Shown: positions 1 through 12,333 of the stretch, in pieces
Layout: every line of letters starts with the position of its first letter
Position numbering within the stretch: position 1 is the first letter of the stretch
Source of the DNA: Campylobacter lanienae NCTC 13004
Lineage (GTDB): Bacteria > Campylobacterota > Campylobacteria > Campylobacterales > Campylobacteraceae
Assembly: GCF_002139935.1 (NCBI RefSeq)
Contig: NZ_CP015578.1
Location: forward strand, 1,488,001 to 1,552,000
Direction: 5' to 3'
Length of the DNA: 64,000 nt
Position numbers and translations under genes: made by a program
The notes under the pieces: generated by a model
The model's database searches: none
The model's input: the letters and a program-made list of their open reading frames with translations, nothing else
Told to the model about the DNA's origin: nothing

Positions 1-48
1 TTCTCCACTATACAAATCTATAAAAACCAATAAAATTCCAAATTCTCT

Positions 49-152
49 AAAATTTAATTACATTCTCATTACAAATTCATTTTAATCCATTTTTCTTTAA
101 TTTTTTACCATTATATTACTTACAACTAACCATTAAAATATAATTAATTTAA
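49..152. repeat. Left copy of imperfect repeat flanking flagellin
   Basis: This AT-rich non-coding block aligns with 2501-2605 downstream of the flagellin gene. The first ~57 bp match closely and the rest is looser. I infer it is a remnant of a duplicated flagellin flank. Nothing coding is seen in bases 1-220. Confidence 0.55.
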
Positions 153-220
153 GTAATATTTAAGCCAAAAAGGTAAATTTATATAAAAATTTTTAAATTT
201 TTTAAAAAATTTAGTGAATT

Positions 221-232
221 CCCCCCCCCCCC
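221..232. repeat. C12 homopolymer before flagellin promoter
   Basis: There are twelve consecutive C on the plus strand, ending about four bases before the presumed -35 region of the flagellin promoter. Homopolymers of this length slip during replication in Campylobacter. Its place outside any reading frame suggests an effect on transcription, if any. Confidence 0.9.
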
Positions 233-235
233 ATA

Positions 236-262
236 TTAATATTTTAATCTTTCGTGCGATAT
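236..262 (+). promoter_or_regulatory. Sigma-28 (FliA) type promoter of flagellin
   Basis: The -10 element CGATAT lies at 257-262, matching the FliA-dependent flaA promoters of Campylobacter. A weak TTAATA -35 lies 15 bases upstream. No sigma-54 GG-N10-GC element is seen, so this is flaA-type rather than flaB-type control. Confidence 0.7.
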
Positions 263-317
263 AATGAAATATGCTTAAGCAAAGGATTAAGCTTAAATCT
301 TTTAAAAAGGATCAAAT

Positions 318-1895
318 ATGAGTTTTAGAATCAACACTAACATAGCAGCGATGAATGCTCATGCTAACTCACAAATCACAGATAGAGAGCTTACTAGCTC
401 ACTTGGTCGCCTTAGTTCAGGCCTTAGAATTCAAACAGCAGCTGATGATGCTTCTGGCTTAGTTATTGCTGACTCATTAAAAAGCCAAGCTAACTCATTA
501 GGTCAAGCTATATCTAATGGTAATGACGCAATAGGTATAGTCCAAACAGCTGATAAAGCTATGGATGAACAGATTAAAATACTAGATACTATTAAAACCA
601 AAGCTATCCAAGCAGCTCAAGATGGTCAAAATAGTGATTCTAGAAGAGCCCTTCAAAATGATATTAGCAGACTTCTTGAAGAGCTAGATATGATAGCTAC
701 TACTACAAGCTTTAATGGACAACAACTACTAAATGGTAACTTTAGTAATAAAAACTTCCAAATAGGTGCTTATAGCAATGAAACTGCTAAGGTAAGTATA
801 GGGGCTACAAATTCAAATACTATAGGGCATACGAGGTTTGAGACTACTTTGAATACTTATGTATCTGTGGTGTCGCTAATCTCAACTGGCGATACTTTGA
901 CAATAAAACTCAGTGGTGTTGATGGTTATCCTAATGGCTATGAATTTCAAGCTATAGATGCGGATACTCTAAAATCAGAAGGTTACAAAGCTGTAGCTGA
1001 AATGATGAATGGTGTAAGTGATAAAACTGGTGTAAAAGTAAATGTAAATAATACTCAAGTTATGTCCGCGGCAATAGCTGGTGGTACAATTAATGATTTA
1101 AAAATCAATGGTGTTACAATCGGAAATGTAACATTTAAAGCAAATGATAGCGATAATACCTTAATCGCAGCGATCAATGCTAAAAAGGATGAAACAGGCG
1201 TAGAAGCTAGTTTAGATAACGGAAGACTAGTCTTAGCAGCTAAAGATGGTAGAGCTATAACAGTAGATACAAATTCCGCTGGTGGATTAAGTAATGCAGG
1301 TGGTAAAGAAACCGCATTTAGTACAGGTGGCGTAATTTATTTAGGTCAATTAACTTTTGTCCGCCAAGATGCTAGGGATATTAAAATAGGCTTAAATGGT
1401 ATGTCGACTGTTGCTTCTACAGTATTTAGTTCAAACGCAGCAATAAGCAAGGCTTCTGTAGCTTCAAATGCCTACAATCAAGCTAGTGTAAATTTAAAAT
1501 ATATGAATGCTGGAACAATTAGTGCCACGATAGCTAAAGCAATGGGATTTTTCAATGGCGGAGCTTCTGATGCAGGTCAGCAAGTAGATCAAGCCGGTGG
1601 GGTAAATACCTATGGTGGTGCTCAAGCTATGGTGGATGTAGCAGAATCAGCTAGAAAAACTTTGGATAAACTAAGAGCAGATCTAGGCTCAGTCCAAAAC
1701 CAATTAGTAGCAACTATCAATAACATCACAGTTACCCAAGTCAATGTCAAATCAGCTGAAAGTCAGATAAGGGATGTGGATTTTGCTAGTGAGAGTGCGA
1801 ATTTCTCTAAATTCAATATCCTAGCTCAAAGTGGTAGCTACGCCATGAGCCAAGCCAACGCCGTCCAACAAAATATTTTAAGATTGTTACAATAA
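318..1895 (+). CDS. flaA: Flagellin (FlaA/FlaB type)
   Basis: This is the filament subunit of the flagellum, exported by the flagellar type III apparatus and assembled outside the cell. The conserved N-terminal D0/D1 domain (about residues 1-175, beginning MSFRINTNIAAM) and C-terminal D1/D0 domain (about 435-525, ending NILRLLQ) flank a variable centre with a flagellin_IN-like stretch (NDLKINGVTIG). At 525 aa it is shorter than the ~570 aa of typical C. jejuni flagellins. An AAGGA ribosome site lies about 6 bases before the ATG. Only one flagellin gene is visible, so calling it flaA rather than flaB rests on the sigma-28 promoter. The upstream C12 tract and the repeats on both sides are unusual. 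Confidence 0.95.
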   Translation: MSFRINTNIAAMNAHANSQITDRELTSSLGRLSSGLRIQTAADDASGLVIADSLKSQANSLGQAISNGNDAIGIVQTADKAMDEQIKILDTIKTKAIQAAQDGQNSDSRRALQNDISRLLEELDMIATTTSFNGQQLLNGNFSNKNFQIGAYSNETAKVSIGATNSNTIGHTRFETTLNTYVSVVSLISTGDTLTIKLSGVDGYPNGYEFQAIDADTLKSEGYKAVAEMMNGVSDKTGVKVNVNNTQVMSAAIAGGTINDLKINGVTIGNVTFKANDSDNTLIAAINAKKDETGVEASLDNGRLVLAAKDGRAITVDTNSAGGLSNAGGKETAFSTGGVIYLGQLTFVRQDARDIKIGLNGMSTVASTVFSSNAAISKASVASNAYNQASVNLKYMNAGTISATIAKAMGFFNGGASDAGQQVDQAGGVNTYGGAQAMVDVAESARKTLDKLRADLGSVQNQLVATINNITVTQVNVKSAESQIRDVDFASESANFSKFNILAQSGSYAMSQANAVQQNILRLLQ

Positions 1896-1955
1896 TTTAA
1901 ATTTTTTACTTCGCAAGGTTACCCCTATAAAATCCGTGGCGAAGCCACCCATTGA

Positions 1956-1986
1956 AAGGCTTTTACAGGGGGTTAGGGGTTGTTAA
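1956..1986 (+). repeat. Dispersed 31-bp repeat, copy 1
   Basis: This copy matches 49533-49563 at 29 of 31 positions. Both copies run into a G-rich stretch. Short TTTACTTCGCA words also recur at about 1904, 2047 and 49427, so the two regions seem to share a larger degenerate element. Confidence 0.7.
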
Positions 1987-2382
1987 GGGGGAAGGGGTAG
2001 CGGCTGCCAAAAAAGCACTCCCCCTTCCCACTTAAATTAAATTATCTTTTACTTCGCAGACTAGCAAAGCTAGTCTTTGCGACCAAAGACAAGTCTTTCA
2101 CAGAGACCACCCTTTGGGGTTGCATTAGCTGGTTTTGGAAACGCACTAAAGCCCCACTTGCAGGGTACCTCACTTTAGACTTCAAATTTTTACTAAAATT
2201 TTTAATTTTAGAAAATTTGAATTTTAAATTTATATTTCTTTTTTATGGATTTAAATTTTTTGAAATATGAGAGAAATTTAAATTTCTATTATTCTAAAAA
2301 TGATTTTTCTTAAAGCTCTTTTAAGTTTTAATAAAAATCATTTTACAAGTAATGTAAGTTTAACTACCATCACAAACCAACA

Positions 2383-2399
2383 CCCCCCCCCAAAAAAAA
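2383..2399. repeat. C9A8 double homopolymer
   Basis: Nine C are followed directly by eight A in non-coding DNA. The pattern echoes the A10G8 tract at 49562-49579. No gene start is seen nearby. Confidence 0.85.
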
Positions 2400-2500
2400 C
2401 ACAAAAAATAATCATCACACATTCCACTACTCTTTTTCAGTACTCTATCTCTTTTTTAAATCGCAATCTCCCCAAATCAACCAAAAATCCCTCACAACCT

Positions 2501-2605
2501 CAAAAATTTAATTATATTACAATTATAAATTCTTTTTAATCCTTTTTTTCTTTAATTTTTCATACGCCACCTACAGCTCAATTATAAAATCTAATATATT
2601 TAAGC
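2501..2605. repeat. Right copy of imperfect repeat flanking flagellin
   Basis: This aligns with 49-152 upstream of the flagellin gene, so the flagellin gene sits between two direct copies. Confidence 0.55.
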
Positions 2606-2921
2606 TAAAATTAAAATTTATAAAATTACTTAGTAGATACACATATCTTTTTTAAATCAATAATAAAATAACTCTATGATAAATAAAAAAGTTATTTGAT
2701 TGCTAATATTAAAATTTAAATAACTTAGATAAGCGAGGCAAATAAAGAAATTTTAATAAAAAGATAAATAATAACACAAATAAAAGTAATTACAATATAT
2801 TAATTTAAAAAAATAAACATAAAAAAACTATTTAATAACATACCAATTTCATATATCTATACCTAAATCACTAATAAAAATAGAGCTATTATAAAGTTTC
2901 ATAATGGTATATTAAACACCC

Positions 2922-2958
2922 TATCATATCATATCATATCATATCATATCATATCATA
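2922..2958. repeat. Tandem 5-bp repeat (TATCA, ~7 copies)
   Basis: A perfect pentanucleotide array in non-coding DNA between the flagellin gene and the end of the rRNA operon. Confidence 0.9.
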
Positions 2959-3026
2959 ACATTAATTATTTATAACCAAATCTCCTATTAAGAGTATAAA
3001 GTTAAAAATTCAAAAGCCTGGGGCAG

Positions 3027-3065
3027 ATAATAAAGATAATAAAGATAATAAAGATAATAAAGATA
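3027..3065. repeat. Tandem 9-bp repeat (AGATAATAA, ~4 copies)
   Basis: A perfect 9-bp unit is repeated about four times. It is the second of three arrays with different periods within 250 bp. Confidence 0.85.
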
Positions 3066-3098
3066 TATTCAAAAGCATACAAACATTAAATCTGGGAA

Positions 3099-3173
3099 TA
3101 TAAATAAATATAAATAAATATAAATAAATATAAATAAATATAAATAAATATAAATAAATATAAATAAATATAA
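3099..3173. repeat. Tandem 10-bp repeat (TAAATAAATA, 7 copies)
   Basis: Seven perfect copies of a 10-bp AT-only unit run from 3101 to 3170, with partial units at the edges. It lies about 125 bp downstream of the 5S gene. Confidence 0.9.
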
Positions 3174-3296
3174 AAAATCTTTTAAAACTACAGTAATCAT
3201 AAATAGTTTAACAATTTAAAAAGATTAATCTATAAATAATTCCATAAAAGAGGATTAAGAGATAAAAAGAAAGAATATTAAAAAGATTTTAACAAA

Positions 3297-3416
3297 GCTC
3301 GCAGCAACCTACTTTTCCAGCATCCCAGTAAGGGAGAGTATCATCGGCCATGAAAAGCTTAGCTTCTTGGTTCGAGATGGAGCAAGGCGTTTCCTAATCA
3401 TGTATAGCCACGAGCA
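3297..3416 (-). rRNA. rrf: 5S ribosomal RNA
   Basis: On the minus strand the sequence starts GCTCGTGGC and ends GCGAGC, which form the terminal stem of 5S rRNA. The interior has the expected loop sequences and a length near 120 nt. It is the last gene of the rRNA operon. The ends are estimated. Confidence 0.9.
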
Positions 3417-3468
3417 GTGTTAAATAAAATATCATATCAGAAAAGATGATATCTTATTTAACACTGCT
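3413..3468 (-). promoter_or_regulatory. Long processing-type hairpin before 5S rRNA
   Basis: A 15-bp arm, a single mismatch and a further 7-bp arm form an inverted repeat with a 10-base loop in the 23S-5S spacer. The outer arm includes the first bases of the mature 5S sequence. By analogy it is a processing stem; the enzyme is not shown. Confidence 0.6.
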
Positions 3469-3555
3469 TAGAGTATTAAAGCTAAAAATCACTAAGTTTA
3501 ATATCTAAAAATATTCTAAAAACCTAAAAGGATTATATTTTATCCTTAACAAGGA

Positions 3556-6606
<3,051 letters not shown>

Positions 6607-7007
6607 AGATTATTGATATTCTAATTCGCATCACTTCCTTGTTAAAGATAAAAATAGATAGCTAATCTTAAAATATAAAAAGATTTTTACTAGATTTTAC
6701 TAGATTTTACTAGATTTTTTACTACTCTTTTCTTTTATTAAAGATATGGCTATTAGATTTATAATATTTGAATTTAAATTTAATAAGACGGAAAGTATTA
6801 ACTACTATTAAGTAAGTTTTAAAGCTTAATAGCTTGTGAAGTTAATATTTATAAACTATATCTTTTATATTATTGGGATAACAGTGTTTGATATAGAATA
6901 TTTGAAATTAAACTAAATTCAAAGCTCTAACAAGTCCTGTAAAATTGTTTTAAATATTAAAACTTGATTGTGACTTTTAACAATGGTAATTTAAGTAACT
7001 TTAGACT

Positions 7008-7052
7008 AAAGTCTAATCAGAAAGTTTAAAATAAACTCTCTGATTAGACTTT
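7008..7052 (-). promoter_or_regulatory. 21-bp hairpin in tRNA-Ala / 23S spacer
   Basis: The arms 7008-7028 and 7032-7052 pair at 20 of 21 positions around an AAA loop. It lies just 3' of tRNA-Ala in the transcript, where tRNA-Ile is usually found. A processing stem is the simplest reading. The rest of the 488-base spacer is AT-rich and holds only three copies of a 10-bp ACTAGATTTT unit near 6689-6720. Confidence 0.6.
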
Positions 7053-7095
7053 GATTAATAAATTTATATTATTGCTATCTTTTAAATTTAAACTA

Positions 7096-7171
7096 TGGTG
7101 GAGAATAGCGGGATCGAACCGCTGACCTCCTGCGTGCAAAGCAGGCGCTCTCCCAGCTGAGCTAATTCCCC
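7096..7171 (-). tRNA. tRNA-Ala (TGC anticodon)
   Basis: This is a 76-nt cloverleaf: acceptor GGGGAAT/ATTCTCC, anticodon loop CTTTGCA (anticodon TGC), T-arm GGTTCGATCC, and encoded CCA. It lies in the 16S-23S spacer and is co-transcribed with the rRNAs. It is the only tRNA in this spacer. Confidence 0.97.
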
Positions 7172-7251
7172 TTGTCAATCTCTCAAACCTAAACAAGTGT
7201 GATTGAGATATATTGAAGTGATAATTGTGAGATTATCACTTTGTACTCTAG

Positions 7252-8764
<1,513 letters not shown>

Positions 8765-9060
8765 AAATACTTTACAAAATAGTAAAGCAAGATCTTTATT
8801 ATGAAGTTTTAATCTAAAAACTTAATTGTTTGTAACTATTAAATTAGCAATTAATAATTTAAATAATTAAAATTGCTTGGCTCAATCGATCACTTGTTTA
8901 GATTTCAAAGATTGACTATAAAAGATAGTTTAACATTATAAAATTAAAAAACAAAACAGACGATTAAGATATGATTTATCCAACCTTTGAAGTGTGGTAA
9001 GATGGTTTCTTAATTCGTGAGCTGGAATTATATAAGAGTTATACTTAATGTATGCTTAAA
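8765..9060 (-). promoter_or_regulatory. rRNA operon leader and promoter region
   Basis: These ~300 bases upstream of 16S carry no gene. A TATAAT on the minus strand at 9027-9032 is a candidate -10 box; no convincing -35 box is seen, as is usual in Campylobacter. Which start site is used cannot be settled here. Confidence 0.4.
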
Positions 9061-9133
9061 TAATGGGTGGTATTTTAAAAAAGTTGATTTTTTTCTATTT
9101 ATTTATTAAAATAAGCAAAAAATTGAGGTGATT

Positions 9134-9610
9134 ATGGTTAAATTTACTTTATCGTCAAATGATTTTTTGGATGATTATGTGCTAAATTGTGAATTTTGTA
9201 GTATTTGTAAAATATCAAATGGGGCTTATAAATTTTGGAAAGATGCGATTTCGGCCTCGTATCAAAACTCTCGCACCGTGTTTTTACATAAAAAAACCAT
9301 CCCGCAAAAATATAGATACGCTATAAAATCGTGTTCAAATTTAGATGGATTTGTATTAGCAAGTGCGTTTTGTTCGTTTAGTGGCATGGCAAGTTCGCAT
9401 TTGGTGGCGTCAAATGGCTCGAATTTACATAGTTTGCTTGAGATTAAGATGGTGGATAAATTCAAATTTGTCAATCTTAAAAAGCTCTATGATGACCTTG
9501 GACTTGCCTATTCGGCGCATATTTATATAGAAAAGTGTAAATATTTTTCGCCAACACCATTTGAAAAGCGTATCAAGATCACTGATACGCTTTGCTTGGG
9601 GTATTATTAG
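9134..9610 (+). CDS. Hypothetical protein, function unknown
   Basis: A 158-aa protein I do not recognise. It has no signal peptide or membrane segment. Several cysteines cluster early (FCSICKIS), and the middle is rich in Ser and Phe. I chose the ATG at 9134 because a GAGG site lies 5 bases before it; a GTG at 9128 is the alternative. The gene diverges from the rRNA promoter, and its stop overlaps the stop of the convergent acyltransferase gene by four bases (9607-9610). Coding status rests on the clean frame and ribosome site only. Confidence 0.6.
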   Translation: MVKFTLSSNDFLDDYVLNCEFCSICKISNGAYKFWKDAISASYQNSRTVFLHKKTIPQKYRYAIKSCSNLDGFVLASAFCSFSGMASSHLVASNGSNLHSLLEIKMVDKFKFVNLKKLYDDLGLAYSAHIYIEKCKYFSPTPFEKRIKITDTLCLGYY

Positions 9611-10725
9611 CGTTTGAATTTGTGTTCGTTTTTGATTTTTATAGCTTCAAATATGAATTTAATATATCCACCTTTATACCATTGTTTATGTGCTTTTATA
9701 AGGGCATTTCCTAGTTTGTAGCTTAAATGATTTTTGATATTTTGGGCTTTTTGGTTAGTTAGTTTTAAATTTTTAATCTCTATATCTTTTTTATTTATCT
9801 CTTCTTTAAGTGAGTTTATCTGCTCTTGTGGGGTTGGTTGTGGTGTGGTTGGCTTTGGTGGCGCGGGTTCTATCTCTTCAAATTTTAAAAGTTTAAATTT
9901 GCTTTCGTATTTTGGCAAAGGGATATCATAAGGCATATCTTTGAAGTAAGCAAATCGATTTTTGTTTTTATTCATATAGATTGCATCATATACAAATTCC
10001 AACTTCTCTTGCGCTGTGTTTAGGGAATCTAGCTTGGCTTCAATCGCTTTTGGTGATAGGAATTCGTTTTGGTTGTAGGTGTATTTGAAGTCATTAATAG
10101 CAACATTAGAATATTGCTCAGTATGTTTTTTATTCCATGCCTTATTGCCAATAGAGTTACGTAACCAAAATGTATCTTGCTTAATTTCTTTATTGATTAC
10201 ACCAGCATTGACAGCATTAGAGTAGCACATCTTAGACACTACGCTTTTAGCACCAATAACCGACCCTGTGGCAATGAAAGCATCTTTTAAAATACCAACA
10301 TCGCGTCCACACCACACATGATCTCCAATATAAATACTTTTAGAAAAATTAATTCTGTTATTAGTATTGCAATCCATTAATGGATGATAATCAGTTGTTG
10401 ATAACCATATCCCCCATGAAAACATACAATCTCTACCAAAAAATATATTCTTAGCTTCAAACGCTTCGATTGAAGTGCCGTTAAAAGTAGAGTTATCATC
10501 TATAAAACATAAAGAATTGTTATGTATTTTTATTACTCCAGCAAATATAACATTATTTCCAATAAATACAAATCCATCATCGCTATCAAATATAATATTC
10601 ACATTCCTGCTTCCGCCAGCAAAGAATACAATATTATTTTTGCCTTTAAAATCTAATTTCAAATTTACTTGTTTAGATAAATCTCCATAAATCACATTTC
10701 CATTTTCTCTTATATGTTTTTGCAT
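9607..10725 (-). CDS. Hexapeptide-repeat (WbbJ-type) acyltransferase with coiled-coil tail
   Basis: A 372-aa protein. Roughly residues 30-190 form a left-handed beta-helix of hexapeptide repeats, with the motif TTDYHPLMD and a GDHVWCGRDV turn as in sugar O-acetyltransferases of the WbbJ/CysE superfamily. It probably acetylates a surface glycan, but the substrate is unknown. A Pro-rich linker (PAPPKPTTPQPTPQEQ) and a Lys/Glu/Asn-rich coiled coil follow, which is unusual for the family. The ATG at 10725 follows GGGAGAG; the frame can be extended to a TTG at 10761 but without a ribosome site. A T23 tract ends 34 bases before the ATG, suggesting phase-variable expression. Confidence 0.8.
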   Translation of the reverse strand: MQKHIRENGNVIYGDLSKQVNLKLDFKGKNNIVFFAGGSRNVNIIFDSDDGFVFIGNNVIFAGVIKIHNNSLCFIDDNSTFNGTSIEAFEAKNIFFGRDCMFSWGIWLSTTDYHPLMDCNTNNRINFSKSIYIGDHVWCGRDVGILKDAFIATGSVIGAKSVVSKMCYSNAVNAGVINKEIKQDTFWLRNSIGNKAWNKKHTEQYSNVAINDFKYTYNQNEFLSPKAIEAKLDSLNTAQEKLEFVYDAIYMNKNKNRFAYFKDMPYDIPLPKYESKFKLLKFEEIEPAPPKPTTPQPTPQEQINSLKEEINKKDIEIKNLKLTNQKAQNIKNHLSYKLGNALIKAHKQWYKGGYIKFIFEAIKIKNEHKFKR

Positions 10726-10759
10726 AATCTCTCCCGCGAAACTTTGGCGGTAGGTTATC

Positions 10760-10782
10760 AAAAAAAAAAAAAAAAAAAAAAA
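10760..10782 (-). repeat. T23 homopolymer in acyltransferase promoter/leader
   Basis: There are twenty-three consecutive A on the plus strand (T on the coding strand), ending 34 bases before the acyltransferase ATG. A TATAAT -10 box sits immediately upstream at 10787-10792, so transcription would start in or just before the tract. A second locus at 45838-45859 has the same layout. Confidence 0.9.
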
Positions 10783-10786
10783 TGAA

Positions 10787-10792
10787 ATTATA
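10787..10792 (-). promoter_or_regulatory. -10 box of acyltransferase gene
   Basis: TATAAT on the minus strand, four bases upstream of the T23 tract. No clear -35 box is seen. Confidence 0.5.
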
Positions 10793-10906
10793 AAAATAGA
10801 TTAGTTTATTTATTTAAGATTAAATTAATAAAAATAGGCTTATCACTCTTGTTTAATTAAAAATTATTATTGATAGAATTAAATTTAGTTAATATGTGTA
10901 TTTAAG

Positions 10907-10938
10907 AATATGCTACGCCAAAAAAGGCGTAGCATATT
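10907..10938 (-). terminator. Hairpin at the end of the CNNM/CorC gene
   Basis: A perfect 13-bp stem (GGCGTAGCATATT and complement) with a six-base loop overlaps the stop codon. It lacks a strong U-tract, so it may act as an RNA 3'-end structure rather than a strict intrinsic terminator. Confidence 0.55.
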
Positions 10939-12271
10939 AGTCTAATTCCTCTTCATCATCATTTTTGGAATTTAACAGAGTTACCTTGATTGAGCCGATG
11001 CTGGTGCCATCCATACTGATAACTTCATATAGGCAATTTGCATCTTCTATGGTATCTCCGACAACTGGCAATCTTTCAAATAGATTAAAAACATATCCGC
11101 CAATCGTAAGCTGTTCGGTCTCTTCATCAAAGCGAATTCCCATAATTTCTTCAACAGATTCAATCTCAAATCTACCATTAAATTCATATGTATCATCGGC
11201 GATTTTTTTATAGTTTTGGTCTTTATCATCGTGTTCGTCGTTGATATCGCCTACGATCTCTTCTATGATATCTTCCATCGTTAGAAGTCCCGCTGTGCCG
11301 CCATATTCATCGACTACGAGCGCTGCTGAAATTCTATCTTTATTCATCATTACAAGGATTTTAGAAATAGAGCTATTTTCTGGTACTATGATGAATTTTC
11401 TCACAATTTTATCTAAATTTTCTATTTTCCCCTCTAGATCATTTTGTAAAATATCTCTTATATGAATCATCCCCAAAACACTATCTTTGCTACCATCAAT
11501 GTATGGAAATCTAGTATATTTGCTTTTTATTATGATATTCATATTTTCTTCAAAGCTTAATTTTTTATTTAGACAAACTACATCTTTGCGTGGTGTCATG
11601 ATCTCTTTGGCCACTGTATCACTGAAATCTATAGCATTTTTGATGATTTCGCTCTCCATGCTGTCTAATACGCCGCCTTTTAAGCTCTCGCCGACTATGA
11701 TTTTAATCTCTTCTTCTGAGTGTGCTAACTCGCTCTCTCTAGCAGGTCTAATACCAATAAGCTTTAAAAACATAGCCGCTACAAAATCAAATGTGCGTAT
11801 AACAGGAAAAAATATAAGCCAAAAAAAGTATAATGGTCTAGCGACCAAAAGCACGGCTTGTTCGGCTTTGGCGATTGCTACTGATTTTGGCACTAGTTCA
11901 CCTAAGACAACATGTAAAAGAGTGATGAAACTAAAAGCAATAACAAAAGATACCGTGTGTAAAGTAGTGGTATTATCAATATCAAATATAATTTTTAATG
12001 GCTCTCTGATGATATCAGCCACAGCTGGCTCGCCGATCCAACCAAGCGCAAGAGAGCTAAGTGTAATGCCAAGCTGCGTGGCACTAAGATAGGTATCTAG
12101 GGAATTTGACATCCTTAGAGCGAGTTTGGCGTTGGGGCGTTTTTCTTTGACAAGCTCCTCTAAGCGTGATCTTCTAACCTTAACAATACAAAATTCAGAT
12201 AAAACAAAAAAGCCATTTAAAAGTATAAAAATGGCCGCCAAAATTATCATAATAATGGGGTAACTCTCCAA
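10937..12271 (-). CDS. HlyC/CorC (CNNM) family membrane protein with CBS domains
   Basis: A 444-aa inner-membrane protein. The N-terminal DUF21/CNNM domain has several membrane helices (first at about 5-27, NGFFVLSEFCIVKVRRSR motif). A CBS pair (about 205-325, with MTPRKDVV and VVDEYGGTAGLLTMEDI) and a C-terminal CorC_HlyC domain (about 340-430) follow. Family members are linked to magnesium or other divalent cation efflux and homeostasis. The gene appears to be single, 62 bases from cmeC. The haemolysin label sometimes used for this family is historical. Confidence 0.9.
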   Translation of the reverse strand: MESYPIIMIILAAIFILLNGFFVLSEFCIVKVRRSRLEELVKEKRPNAKLALRMSNSLDTYLSATQLGITLSSLALGWIGEPAVADIIREPLKIIFDIDNTTTLHTVSFVIAFSFITLLHVVLGELVPKSVAIAKAEQAVLLVARPLYFFWLIFFPVIRTFDFVAAMFLKLIGIRPARESELAHSEEEIKIIVGESLKGGVLDSMESEIIKNAIDFSDTVAKEIMTPRKDVVCLNKKLSFEENMNIIIKSKYTRFPYIDGSKDSVLGMIHIRDILQNDLEGKIENLDKIVRKFIIVPENSSISKILVMMNKDRISAALVVDEYGGTAGLLTMEDIIEEIVGDINDEHDDKDQNYKKIADDTYEFNGRFEIESVEEIMGIRFDEETEQLTIGGYVFNLFERLPVVGDTIEDANCLYEVISMDGTSIGSIKVTLLNSKNDDEEELD

Positions 12272-12333
12272 AATATGTCCTTAAAAATTTAGATAAATAG
12301 CTCCAATTATAGCATAAATTTTAAAAATTTTTG

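Larger units (their letters stand above)
1896..3296. other. 1.4-kb non-coding region after flagellin
   Basis: No convincing gene is present. The stretch holds a G-rich palindrome near 1992-2030, a hairpin (AGACTAGC/GCTAGTCT) near 2057-2076, a dispersed repeat (1956-1986), a C9A8 double homopolymer (2383-2399), the right copy of the flagellin-flanking repeat, and three tandem repeats (2922-3170). A 79-codon open frame at 2300-2539 has low-complexity composition and no ribosome site. Confidence 0.7.

Noticed and set aside
221-232. C12 tract as a possible sequencing artefact
   Set aside because: Length may be miscalled by a base, but the tract itself is real enough; several similar tracts occur at other contingency-like positions.
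2300-2539. 79-codon open frame after flagellin
   Set aside because: Low-complexity AT-rich composition, homopolymers inside, no ribosome site, no recognisable domain.
2922-3173. Possible CRISPR array
   Set aside because: Repeat units are 5, 9 and 10 bp with no spacers, so these are simple tandem repeats.
11487-12092. 201-codon plus-strand frame
   Set aside because: Shadow of the CNNM/CorC gene on the opposite strand.
10937-12271. Haemolysin
   Set aside because: The HlyC label for this family is historical; the CNNM and CBS domains point to ion homeostasis.
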